In this document: positions 8,472-16,410 of the stretch, piece after piece | Layout of the letters: the number at the start of each line of letters is the position of its first letter | How positions within the stretch are numbered: the stretch's first letter is position 1 | Assembly (NCBI GenBank): GCA_024231975.1 | Contig: JAAEQB010000075.1 | Span: 62,001-126,000 of the forward strand | DNA: 64,000 nucleotides | Direction of reading: 5' to 3' | Source of the DNA: Allobosea sp. | GTDB taxonomy: Bacteria > Pseudomonadota > Alphaproteobacteria > Rhizobiales > Beijerinckiaceae | Notes under the pieces: model-generated | Database searches by the model: none | What the model was told of the DNA's origin: nothing | Seen by the model: only the letters and a program-made list of their open reading frames with translations | Translations under genes and position numbers: made by a program

Positions 8472-9383
8472 TTAAGCGGAGCCTGCGAGAAGCGCGGCCA
8501 TGGGAATGCGGAAGACGCTGCCGGTCTGCGCCTCGACGATGAACAGCGTCGATTGGTCCGGCGAGAAGGCGCAGGAGGTCGTCCAGAGCCCGCCCGGCGT
8601 GTGGATGACCGCGATGGGATCACCGAGCGCATCGACGAGATAGAGCCGTCCCGCCTGCGCCTGGGCGATGGCGAGACGGCCGGAGGCATCGACCGCCAAC
8701 CCATCCGGGCCGAGGCCGCCGGAAAGCTGCAGGAAGGTGCCGACCATCGGCCAGGCCGGGTCTGGCGCCTCGGCCATGAAGCGCCAGACGGCATTGGCGC
8801 GGGTCGCGGCGAGATAGACCAGCTTGCCGTCCGGCGAGAGCGCGATGCCGTTCGGATAGGGCACATTCGCCAGGATCAGTTCGGGCTTCGTCTCGCCCTG
8901 GCGCAAGCGGTAGACCCGCCCGGTCGGGTCGGACAGGCTGGTGCGGCCGGAATCGGTGAACCAGACATCGCCGTTCGGGGCGATGGTGAGGTCGCTGAGG
9001 CCGCGGAAGGGTTCGGTATTCACCCGGGCGCAGAGCGGCGTCACGCTGTGCGCGGCGGGATCGAAGGCGAGCAGGCCGTGGCGGTAGTCGACGATCAGCC
9101 AGGTTCCGTCGCCGCGCGGGCGCAAGCCATGCGGTTCGCCGTCATATTGGAAGGCGAGCTGCCAGCTGCCGTCTGGCGCGATCTTGAACAGGCGGCCATA
9201 GGGCACGTCGACCAGCCAGAGATTCCCGTCGGCGTCGAAGCAGGGGCCTTCCAGGAAGGAATGCAGGCGCTGGCCGGGGCGGGTGGTGCGGACCCAGTCG
9301 GTCGGCTCGCCGGTCCAGTGCAACGCTGTGGGCAGGCGGGTGAACAGCTCGGCTTCGTGCCGGGGGAAGGCGGTGGCGATCAT
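8472..9383 (-). CDS. SMP-30/gluconolactonase/LRE family protein
   Basis: A 303-residue six-bladed beta-propeller of the SMP-30 (regucalcin/gluconolactonase) family. The propeller repeats include FDADGNLWLVDVPYGRLF, IAPNGDVWFTDSGRTSL and PNGIALSPDGKLVYLA. These metal-dependent enzymes hydrolyse sugar or other lactones. It overlaps the end of the CoA-transferase gene by 4 bases and is followed 11 bases later by the DapA-like gene. The context suggests it opens a cyclic intermediate of the catabolic route; the actual lactone is unknown. Confidence 0.8.
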   Translation of the reverse strand: MIATAFPRHEAELFTRLPTALHWTGEPTDWVRTTRPGQRLHSFLEGPCFDADGNLWLVDVPYGRLFKIAPDGSWQLAFQYDGEPHGLRPRGDGTWLIVDYRHGLLAFDPAAHSVTPLCARVNTEPFRGLSDLTIAPNGDVWFTDSGRTSLSDPTGRVYRLRQGETKPELILANVPYPNGIALSPDGKLVYLAATRANAVWRFMAEAPDPAWPMVGTFLQLSGGLGPDGLAVDASGRLAIAQAQAGRLYLVDALGDPIAVIHTPGGLWTTSCAFSPDQSTLFIVEAQTGSVFRIPMAALLAGSA

Positions 9384-10636
9384 GCGATCACACCTTGCGC
9401 TCGCAGGGCTTCGACCTCAGCCGGCGAGCGCCCGATCTCGGCGAGGATCTCGGCGCTGTGCTCGCCGAGCCGCGGCGGGGGGCGGTCGATCGCCGGGCCG
9501 GTGGTAGCGAACGAGAAGGGGGCGAGCGGAACGGCAACGGGAGCTGCCTCCGGCCGCGCGGCATCAAGCGTGTGGAAGAAGCCGCGCTCGCGCAGATGCG
9601 GCAGGCGGGCGGCCTCGTCCAGCGTGCGCACGCGCTCGGCCGGAATGCTGATGGAGTGCAGATAGTCCTCCCATTCCGCCGCGGTGCGGGTCAGCATGAT
9701 CGGCACCAGAGCCTCGCGCATCGCCTGCGCGTCGCGCCAAAGCGCAGGCCAGTCATCGAGAGCGGCGAAGTCGGGGCGGCCGAGTGCTTCCCAGAGCCGC
9801 TTGTTCTGCCTGACATTGAAAGCGCCGAGCATCAGCAGCCCATCTGCTGTCTCGTAGGTGCCGAGCCCGGCCTCCTTCGGACGTGGCTGCACGGGGCCTT
9901 CATAGAGTGCAGCCGCCGCTTCCGGCGCCATCAATGTCAGGGCGGTGTCGAACATCGCGCAGTCGATGACCTGGCCCTTGCCGCTGGCCTGCCGCTGGAA
10001 CAGCGCGGCCGAGATGGCGAAGGCGGCGGCATAGCCGGTGGCGTAGTCGATGAAGGAGGCGCCCGACTTCACCGGCTCGCCCGAGCGACCGGTGGTGCGG
10101 GCCATCACGCCCGAGGCGGCCTGGATGACATTGTCATAGGCGTTGACCGCCTCGCGCTCATGGCCGCGGGCGAAGCCGGTGATCGCGCAGTGGATCAGCC
10201 GGGGATTCCGGGCGCAGAGCGCTTGCGCCCCGAGCCCGAGAGCCTCCAGCGCGCCGGCGCGATAATTCTCGACCAGCACATCGGCGCCGTCGACAAGGTC
10301 GAGCAGGATCGCCCGGCCTTCTTCCGTCGCGAGGTCGAGCGCGAGCGAGCGCTTGTTCGAGCCCTGCACGAGATAGTTGATGCCGAGGCCGGCGGCGTTG
10401 AGGGCGTCGTCCGGCCCGCGTCCGCGCGCGGTGTCCGGCATCTGCGGCGACTCGATCTTGACGACATCGGCGCCGAGCAGAGCGAGCTGGTAGGCACAGA
10501 ATGGGCCGGCGAGCACATGGGTGAGGTCGAGCACCCGGATGCCGTGAAAAGGACGCTGCCGTGATGGGCTCAAGGATCGCGGGCTCAAGGCTCGGCCACT
10601 CCGTTCTTGTTTCTCATACGAAAATGTGTTTTGCAT
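9380..10636 (-). CDS. CoA-transferase family III (CaiB/BaiF) protein
   Basis: A family III CoA-transferase, up to 418 residues. GIRVLDLTHVLAGPF opens the domain, GADVVKIE and NYRAGALEALGLG follow, and YDNVIQAASG holds the expected catalytic aspartate. Such enzymes move CoA between carboxylic acids, as in formyl-CoA:oxalate and carnitine CoA-transferases. The longest frame starts at ATG 10636, but that codon lies inside the candidate IclR operator at 10628-10646. A TTG at 10588, preceded by GGAG, would give a more usual N-terminus, so the start is uncertain. It is the first gene of a minus-strand operon running to 4751. Confidence 0.8.
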   Translation of the reverse strand: MQNTFSYEKQERSGRALSPRSLSPSRQRPFHGIRVLDLTHVLAGPFCAYQLALLGADVVKIESPQMPDTARGRGPDDALNAAGLGINYLVQGSNKRSLALDLATEEGRAILLDLVDGADVLVENYRAGALEALGLGAQALCARNPRLIHCAITGFARGHEREAVNAYDNVIQAASGVMARTTGRSGEPVKSGASFIDYATGYAAAFAISAALFQRQASGKGQVIDCAMFDTALTLMAPEAAAALYEGPVQPRPKEAGLGTYETADGLLMLGAFNVRQNKRLWEALGRPDFAALDDWPALWRDAQAMREALVPIMLTRTAAEWEDYLHSISIPAERVRTLDEAARLPHLRERGFFHTLDAARPEAAPVAVPLAPFSFATTGPAIDRPPPRLGEHSAEILAEIGRSPAEVEALRAQGVIA

Positions 10637-10646
10637 ATCAACAGAA
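10628..10646 (+). promoter_or_regulatory. Candidate IclR operator, site 1 (central divergent promoter)
   Basis: GTTTTGCATATCAACAGAA on the plus strand, 23 bases upstream of the aminotransferase ATG and at the start of the CoA-transferase gene. It aligns with sites at 4706-4724 and 13747-13765. A degenerate second copy (TTTTCGTATGAGAAAC) lies next to it on the minus strand at about 10608-10625. This placement would allow joint control of both diverging operons. Confidence 0.55.
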
Positions 10647-10669
10647 TTCTTCTGGTTGCGGGGAATGCC

Positions 10670-12043
10670 ATGTCACAACCAAGCCCTCGGGCGAACGCGT
10701 CCGCGGTCCTCCATCGCAACCTCCGCAGCACGCCGCAGCTCGCACTGGCGGGAGATGGCGTCCACCTCGTCGATGCCGATGGCAGGCGCTATCTCGACGC
10801 CAGCGGCGGCGCGGCGGTGTCCTGCCTCGGCCATGGCCATCCGCGCGTCACCGCGGCGATCATCGCGCAGCTCGGCAAGCTTGAATACGCCCACACCTCC
10901 TTCTTCACGAACGAGCCGAGCGAGCGGCTGGCGCAGATGCTGGTCGAGCGCGCGCCGCCCGGCTTCGGCAAGGGCCGCGTCGCCTTCCTCGGCAGCGGCT
11001 CGGAGGCGATGGAAGCGGCGCTGAAGCTGGCGCGGCAGTATTTCGTCGAGATCGGCCAGCCCCAGCGCAGCCGCTTCATCTCGCGGCGGATGAGCTATCA
11101 CGGCAATACGCTGGGGGCGCTCGCGGTCGGCGGCCATGCCGGCCGGCGGGCGCTGTACCAGCCGATCCTGATCGAGACTTCGCAGATTGCGCCCTGCTAC
11201 GCCTATCGCGACCAGCGTGCGGGCGAGACGGAAGAGGCCTATGGCCTGCGCGTCGCCGACGAGCTCGATGCTGCGATCCGGCGCCTCGGCCCGGAGCGCG
11301 TCGCGGCCTTCATCGCCGAGCCGATCGTCGGGGCGACGCTCGGCAGCGTCACGGCGGTTCCCGGCTACTTCGCCCGCATCCGCGAGATCTGCGACCGGCA
11401 TGGCGTGCTTTTCATCGCCGACGAGGTAATGTGCGGCATGGGCCGCGCCGGGGCGATGTTCGTCAGCGCGCAGGAGGGCGTGCGCCCCGACATCATCACC
11501 ATCGCCAAGGGGCTCGGCGCCGGCTACCAGCCGATCGCCGCGACCATGGCGAGCGAGCGTGTCGCCGGGGCGATCGAGGCAGGCTCAGGCCTGCTCGCCA
11601 ATGGCCACACCTATATGAGCCATGCCGTCGCCTGCGCCGCCTCGATCGCTGTGATCGAGACGATCGAGGAGGAGGGGCTGCTCGACAACGTCCAGCGCAT
11701 GGGCGCGCTGCTGTCGCGCCGGCTGAACGAGGCCTTCGGCCAGCATCCGCATGTCGGCGACATCCGGGGCAGGGGGCTGCTGCAGTCACTCGAACTGGTC
11801 GCCGACCGCGACAGCAAGCAGCCCTTCGCGGCGAAGGAGGGGCTTGCGGCCAATATCAAGCGGACTGCACAGAGCCTTGGCCTGATCTGCTACCCGTCGA
11901 GCGGCACGGCCGACGGCGTCAATGGCGATCACGTATTGCTGGCGCCGCCCTTCACCATCGATGCCGGCCATGTCGACGAGATCGTCGACAAGCTCGGGGC
12001 CGCGCTGGCCGCGACCCTGCCCGCCGCCCGCAGCGCCGCCTGA
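10670..12043 (+). CDS. Class III aminotransferase (PLP-dependent)
   Basis: A 457-residue fold-type I PLP enzyme. The PLP-binding lysine is in IITIAKGLGAGYQPIAA, and the cofactor-contact aspartate is in LFIADEVMCGMGRAG. Class III aminotransferases usually act on amino groups distant from the carboxylate (beta-alanine, 4-aminobutyrate, taurine, other omega-amino acids). The ATG at 10670 has a GGGGA ribosome site 8 bases upstream; the frame is open back to a TTG at 10607 that would overlap the operator. Twelve bases separate it from the BKACE gene, and a keto acid made here could feed that enzyme. Confidence 0.88.
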   Translation: MSQPSPRANASAVLHRNLRSTPQLALAGDGVHLVDADGRRYLDASGGAAVSCLGHGHPRVTAAIIAQLGKLEYAHTSFFTNEPSERLAQMLVERAPPGFGKGRVAFLGSGSEAMEAALKLARQYFVEIGQPQRSRFISRRMSYHGNTLGALAVGGHAGRRALYQPILIETSQIAPCYAYRDQRAGETEEAYGLRVADELDAAIRRLGPERVAAFIAEPIVGATLGSVTAVPGYFARIREICDRHGVLFIADEVMCGMGRAGAMFVSAQEGVRPDIITIAKGLGAGYQPIAATMASERVAGAIEAGSGLLANGHTYMSHAVACAASIAVIETIEEEGLLDNVQRMGALLSRRLNEAFGQHPHVGDIRGRGLLQSLELVADRDSKQPFAAKEGLAANIKRTAQSLGLICYPSSGTADGVNGDHVLLAPPFTIDAGHVDEIVDKLGAALAATLPAARSAA

Positions 12044-12055
12044 GGAGACGCTGCC

Positions 12056-12928
12056 ATGTCGCGCAAGACTATCCTGACCTGCGCCGTCACCGGCAATCTG
12101 ACGACGCGCGAGCAGCATCCCGGCCTGCCGGTGACGCCGGCCGAGATCGCTGCCGCCGCGATCGAGGCAGGCAAGGCTGGCGCGGCAGTCGTGCACCTGC
12201 ATGCCCGCGATCCCGCCACGACCAAGGGCAGCAGGGACCTTGCCCTGTTCAGCGAGATCGTCGACCGCATCCGGCAATCAGGCTCCGACGTCATCCTCAA
12301 CCTCTCGACCGGCGAGGGTGGGCGCTTCGTGCCGGGGATCGACGATCCCAAGGTCGCGGCGCCGGGCACGACGCTGACCACGCCGGAGCGCCGCGTCGCG
12401 CATGTCGAGGCGCTGAGGCCCGAGATCTGCACGCTCGACCTCAACACCATGTTCTCTGGTAGCGCAGTGGTGATCAACACGCCGCGCAACGTCACCGAGA
12501 TGGCCAGGCGCATCTATGCCGCCGGCGTGCTGCCCGAGCTGGAGTTGTTCGACGGCGGCGACCTGCAGCTCGCCAAGGCGTTGCAGGCCGAAGGTGTGCT
12601 GCGCAATCCGCTGCTGATCCAGATCGTGCTCGGGGTGCGCTATGGCGCGATCCCGAACCCGCAGACGTTGGTCTATTTCGCCTCGCAATTGCCGCCCGAC
12701 TGCATCTGGGCGGCCTTCGGCATCGGCCGGCACGAATTCCCGCTGCTGGCGCAGGCCTTCCTGCTCGGCGGCCATGTCCGGGTCGGGCTCGAGGACAATG
12801 TCTATGTCCGCAAGGGCGTGCTGGCGCGCGACAATGCCGAGCTGGTCGAGAAGGCCGGCACGATCATCGAGAATTTGGGTGGCGCGCTCGCGACGCCGGC
12901 CGAGGCGCGGGCGATCCTTGGCCTCTAG
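12056..12928 (+). CDS. BKACE-family beta-keto acid cleavage enzyme (DUF849), copy 1
   Basis: A 290-residue Zn-dependent TIM-barrel enzyme. The metal histidines His47 and His49 (VVHLHARDP) and the conserved glutamate Glu246 (VRVGLEDN) are present. Characterised members condense a beta-keto acid with acetyl-CoA, giving acetoacetate and a shortened acyl-CoA, as for 3-keto-5-aminohexanoate in lysine fermentation or dehydrocarnitine in carnitine breakdown. The substrate of this copy is unknown. Its pairing with a class III aminotransferase and an acyl-CoA transferase suggests an amino-substituted beta-keto acid (inference). It ends 4 bases into the convergent IclR gene. Confidence 0.88.
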   Translation: MSRKTILTCAVTGNLTTREQHPGLPVTPAEIAAAAIEAGKAGAAVVHLHARDPATTKGSRDLALFSEIVDRIRQSGSDVILNLSTGEGGRFVPGIDDPKVAAPGTTLTTPERRVAHVEALRPEICTLDLNTMFSGSAVVINTPRNVTEMARRIYAAGVLPELELFDGGDLQLAKALQAEGVLRNPLLIQIVLGVRYGAIPNPQTLVYFASQLPPDCIWAAFGIGRHEFPLLAQAFLLGGHVRVGLEDNVYVRKGVLARDNAELVEKAGTIIENLGGALATPAEARAILGL

Positions 12929-13719
12929 CCGAGGCGTTCGGAAATCCGCCTGGCCGCGGCCCTGACCGCGGCAAGGTAGCGACCGTCGATCTGGTCGAGG
13001 TCGAAGGCGGAGTCCGGGCCGGAGATGTCGATCGCCGCGACGACGGTGCCGCGCCGGTCGATGATCGGCGCCGAGATCGAGCTGCCGGCGGCCTCCATCA
13101 CACCCCGGCTGACGACATGGCCGCGCGCCGCTGCCGCCTCGACCGTCGCGATCAGCTCCGGCGTCGTGGTCGGGGTCTGGCTGGTCAGCGGCACGAAGCG
13201 CTCCTTACGGAAGAGCTCCTCCAGCTCAGCCTGCGGCAGGCCGGCGAGCAGCAGCCAGCCCATCGGCGAGGCATAGGCCGGCACACGCGAGCCGACATTC
13301 ATGTTGCTGAGGAAGCCCGAGCGGGTCTGCACGCAGCTGAGGTAGAGCACGTCGCGCTCGTCGCGGATCGCCAGGTGCGCCGAGACCAGGGTCTCGTCGC
13401 GCAGCGCTTCGAGCTCGGGGCGGGCGATCTCGATGATGTCCTTCGAGGCCAGGAAGGCGAAGCCAATATTGAGGACGCGCGGGCCGAGCGCGAACTGCTT
13501 CGATTGCTCCTCCTCGAGGAAGCCCATGTGGCGGAGCGTATAGATCAGGCGGAAGACCGAAGAGCGCGTCAGGCCGAGCTCCGAGGCGATCTCGGTGATG
13601 CTCAGGGGCCGGCGCGCCGCCGCGACGATTTCGAGGACACGCAGGCCGCGATGCAGGCCGGGTACGAAATAGACCGCGTGGTTCTTGTGCTGCGTTTCCG
13701 CATCCGCCGCGTCGTCCAT
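12925..13719 (-). CDS. IclR-family transcriptional regulator
   Basis: A 264-residue regulator: N-terminal winged HTH (RPLSITEIASELGLTRSSVF) and a C-terminal IclR effector-binding domain (RRGTVVAAIDISGPDSAFD). IclR proteins commonly control aromatic or organic-acid catabolic operons and respond to pathway metabolites. The gene lies convergent to the BKACE gene at the end of the island. A sequence closely matching the two other operator-like sites of the island is found at 13747-13765, 27 bases upstream of its start, which suggests autoregulation and control of all three transcription units. Confidence 0.88.
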   Translation of the reverse strand: MDDAADAETQHKNHAVYFVPGLHRGLRVLEIVAAARRPLSITEIASELGLTRSSVFRLIYTLRHMGFLEEEQSKQFALGPRVLNIGFAFLASKDIIEIARPELEALRDETLVSAHLAIRDERDVLYLSCVQTRSGFLSNMNVGSRVPAYASPMGWLLLAGLPQAELEELFRKERFVPLTSQTPTTTPELIATVEAAAARGHVVSRGVMEAAGSSISAPIIDRRGTVVAAIDISGPDSAFDLDQIDGRYLAAVRAAARRISERLG

Positions 13720-13746
13720 GCGCTGTCGACTCGCCTCAGGTCACCG

Positions 13747-13765
13747 TTCCATTTGCATGTAAAAC
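13747..13765 (-). promoter_or_regulatory. Candidate IclR operator, site 3 (autoregulatory)
   Basis: On the minus strand this reads GTTTTACATGCAAATGGAA, matching sites at 4706-4724 and 10628-10646 and containing the dyad TTTTRCATGCAAA. It lies 27 bases upstream of the IclR start. Confidence 0.5.
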
Positions 13766-13818
13766 AGTTGGGCGTCGCGGTCACGTGTGGGGTCTGTCCG
13801 AGGTCGATCGTTTGGACT

Positions 13819-13970
13819 CCTCCCTTCCCCCTTGCGGGGAAGGGTATGGGGATGGGGGGCGAACGACTGGGCGCGAGGCTGCTTGTAGAAGCGAAGCGAT
13901 TCACTTCCTGTCGAATTCTCCCCGACTTTGCGCCCCCCACCCCTGCCCCTCCCCGCAAGGGGGAGGGGTC
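13819..13970. repeat. RIME-like palindromic intergenic element A
   Basis: A roughly 150-base element with long inverted arms: the left arm (13819-13861) contains CCCCCTTGCGGGG and GGGGATGGGGGGC, and the right arm (13931-13970) contains GCCCCCCACCCC and CCCCGCAAGGGGG. It has the same architecture as elements at 37979-38110 and 60445-60580. It fills the space between the IclR promoter and the end of the flavoenzyme gene. Confidence 0.75.
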
Positions 13971-13988
13971 TCGCGTTGCGCGCGTCCG

Positions 13989-15401
13989 TCAGACCGGCAG
14001 CACCTTGCCGGGGTTCATGATGTTGTCGGGGTCGAGGCTCGCCTTCAGCGTGCGCATCACCTCGACCGCGGCGTCGCCATGCTCCTTGCGCAGGAATTTC
14101 GCCTTGCCGTAGCCGACGCCGTGCTCGCCGGTGCAGGTGCCGCCGAGATCGATGGCGCGGTTGACCAGCAAGCCGTTCAGCCGCTCGGCCTCGCGGATCT
14201 CCTCGGGCGAATCCATCCTGATCAGGAAACCCATGTGGAAATTGCCGTCGCCGACATGGCCGAGTGCCGTGACCGGGAAGGGCGCGTCCTTGGCATGCTC
14301 CTTGATCTCGGTGATGCAGTTGGCGAGCTGCGAGATCGGCACGCAGGTATCGGTGCCCCAGCTGCTGGCGCCGGGACGCAGGGCGAGCAGCGCGTAATGC
14401 ATGTTGTGCCGGGCCTGCCAGAGCTTGTTGCGCTCCTCGGCGCTGGTCGCGAAGCGCCAGCCTTCGCCGCCATGGCCTTCCGCGAGCATCTGTACGGTCT
14501 GCGCCTGCGAGACCACCGCCGCCTCCGTGCCGTGGAATTCGAGGAAGAGCGCGACCGTCTCGGGATAGCTCAGATTGTTGTGGCGGTTGATCGCGCGCAT
14601 GCAGGTCTCGTCGAGCAGTTCGACGCGGGCGACCTGGATGCCGCATTGGATGGTCTCGATGGCGCAATTGACCGCGCTGGCGATGTCCGGGAAGGAGCAG
14701 ACCGCGACCGAGCTCGCCTCGGGGATGCCGTAGAGGCGAAGGGTAACCTCGGTGATGACGCCGAGCGTGCCCTCCGAGCCGACGAAGAGGCGGGTGAGAT
14801 CGTAGCCGGCCGAGGATTTGCGGGCGCGGCCGCCGGTCTTCAGGATGGTGCCGTCGGCGAGCACGACGGTGAGCGCCAGGACATTGTCCTTCATCGTGCC
14901 GTAGCGCACCGCATTGGTGCCCGAGGCGCGGGTCGCGGTCATGCCGCCCAGCGTGGCGTCGGCGCCGGGATCGACCGGGAAGAACAGGCCGGTGTCGCGC
15001 AGGTGCTCGTTGAGCTGCTTGCGGGTGACGCCGGCCTCGACCGTGCAGTCGAGATCCTCGGCATTGACGGCGGTGATCGCGTTCATCCGCGAAAGGTCGA
15101 TGCAGACGCCGCCATGCAGCGCGACGACATGGCCTTCGAGCGAGGTGCCGGCGCCGAAGGGAATGACCGGCACTTTGGCCTGATGGCAGAGCTTGACGAT
15201 GCTGCTCACCTCCTCGGTGGTCAGCGGATAGCAGACCACGTCCGGTGCCTTGGTCGGGTGATAGGATTCGCCATGACCGTGATGCTCGCGCTCGCTGTCC
15301 GAGGTCGAGCAGCGCGGGCCGAGGAGATCGCGGAGCGAGGCGGTCAGGCTGTCGAGGGCGGGATGCCGAGAGCTGCCGGTCGTGGTGGCGGGGGCGTTCA
15401 T
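13989..15401 (-). CDS. FAD-binding 2-hydroxyacid dehydrogenase, GlcD/D-lactate dehydrogenase type
   Basis: A 470-residue VAO/PCMH-fold flavoprotein. The FAD-binding region shows VIPFGAGTSLEGHV and GADATLGGMTATRASGTNAVRYGTM (split here for length: residues around GGMTATRASG), and LFVGSEGTLGVITE follows. The C-terminal FAD-oxidase domain ends with GEHGVGYGKAKFL and DPDNIMNPGKVLP. Family members oxidise D-lactate, glycolate or D-2-hydroxyacids at the membrane and pass electrons to quinone or cytochrome. It stands alone between a repeat element and rfbA. Which hydroxyacid it uses cannot be told from sequence. Confidence 0.85.
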   Translation of the reverse strand: MNAPATTTGSSRHPALDSLTASLRDLLGPRCSTSDSEREHHGHGESYHPTKAPDVVCYPLTTEEVSSIVKLCHQAKVPVIPFGAGTSLEGHVVALHGGVCIDLSRMNAITAVNAEDLDCTVEAGVTRKQLNEHLRDTGLFFPVDPGADATLGGMTATRASGTNAVRYGTMKDNVLALTVVLADGTILKTGGRARKSSAGYDLTRLFVGSEGTLGVITEVTLRLYGIPEASSVAVCSFPDIASAVNCAIETIQCGIQVARVELLDETCMRAINRHNNLSYPETVALFLEFHGTEAAVVSQAQTVQMLAEGHGGEGWRFATSAEERNKLWQARHNMHYALLALRPGASSWGTDTCVPISQLANCITEIKEHAKDAPFPVTALGHVGDGNFHMGFLIRMDSPEEIREAERLNGLLVNRAIDLGGTCTGEHGVGYGKAKFLRKEHGDAAVEVMRTLKASLDPDNIMNPGKVLPV

Positions 15402-15521
15402 GGAAGCTTCGATCCTCGTGCACGTCTTCGGCGCGGCTGCGATGCAATCTCGGTCAGCCCATCGTTTTCGGCCACCGCCGATGCAGCATGAGCGCTCTGC
15501 ATCGCCGGGGGAAGTGCGGTG

Positions 15522-16400
15522 TCAGGCCGAGTGCTCCCGCCCGGCGACGCCGAGCAGGTACTGGCCATAGCCGCTCTTCGACAGGGCCTGCCCGAGCGCG
15601 CGCAGTTGCTCGCGGTCGATCCAGCCGTTCTCGAAGGCGATCTCCTCGGGGCAGGCGATGCGGAAGCCCTGGCGGCGCTCCAGCGTGCGCACGAACTCCG
15701 AAGCCTCGACCAGGGAATCCGGCGTGCCGGTGTCGAGCCAGGCATAGCCGCGCCCGAGCCGCTCGACGCTGAGCGCGCCGCGTTCGAGATAGGCGAGATT
15801 GACGTCGGTGATCTCGAGCTCGCCGCGGGCCGAAGGCTTGAGCTTGCGGGCGATCTCAACCACCTCGGCATCGTAGAAATAGAGGCCGGTCACCGCCCAA
15901 TGCGAGCGCGGGACCTTGGGCTTTTCCTCGATCGAGAGCGCCTTGCCGGTGGTGTCGAAGGAGACGACGCCATAGCGCTCGGGATCGCTGACGCGATAGG
16001 CGAAGACGGTGGCGCCATGGTCACGGGCGGCGGCGCGGTGCAGGACGTCGGTGAGGCCGTCGCCGTAATAGAGATTGTCGCCGAGGATCAGGGCGGAGGG
16101 GCCGCCGGCGACGAAATCGGCGCCGATATGATAGGCCTGCGCCAGGCCTTCCGGCTTCGGCTGCACTGCATAGGAGAGCTTCAGGCCCCAGCGCTCGCCG
16201 CTGCCGAACAGCGCCTCGAAGCGCGGCGCGTCGTCCGGCGTCGAGATGATCAGGATCTCGCGGATGCCGGCTAGCATCAGCGTCGAGAGCGGGTAGTAGA
16301 TCATCGGCTTGTCGTAGACGGGCAGGAGCTGCTTCGACGTCACCATGGTCATCGGGTGAAGCCGCGTGCCGCTGCCGCCGGCGAGGATGATCCCCTTCAT
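15522..16400 (-). CDS. rfbA: Glucose-1-phosphate thymidylyltransferase
   Basis: A 292-residue nucleotidyltransferase that makes dTDP-glucose from dTTP and glucose-1-phosphate, the first step of dTDP-L-rhamnose synthesis for surface polysaccharide. The N-terminal GGSGTRLHPMT pyrophosphorylase signature and KQLLPVYDKPMIYYPL are nearly invariant in RfbA, and the length matches the family. It is encoded 10 bases downstream of rfbD. The remaining rhamnose genes (rfbB and rfbC) are not in the window. Confidence 0.93.
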   Translation of the reverse strand: MKGIILAGGSGTRLHPMTMVTSKQLLPVYDKPMIYYPLSTLMLAGIREILIISTPDDAPRFEALFGSGERWGLKLSYAVQPKPEGLAQAYHIGADFVAGGPSALILGDNLYYGDGLTDVLHRAAARDHGATVFAYRVSDPERYGVVSFDTTGKALSIEEKPKVPRSHWAVTGLYFYDAEVVEIARKLKPSARGELEITDVNLAYLERGALSVERLGRGYAWLDTGTPDSLVEASEFVRTLERRQGFRIACPEEIAFENGWIDREQLRALGQALSKSGYGQYLLGVAGREHSA

Positions 16401-16410
16401 GATGGTTCCT

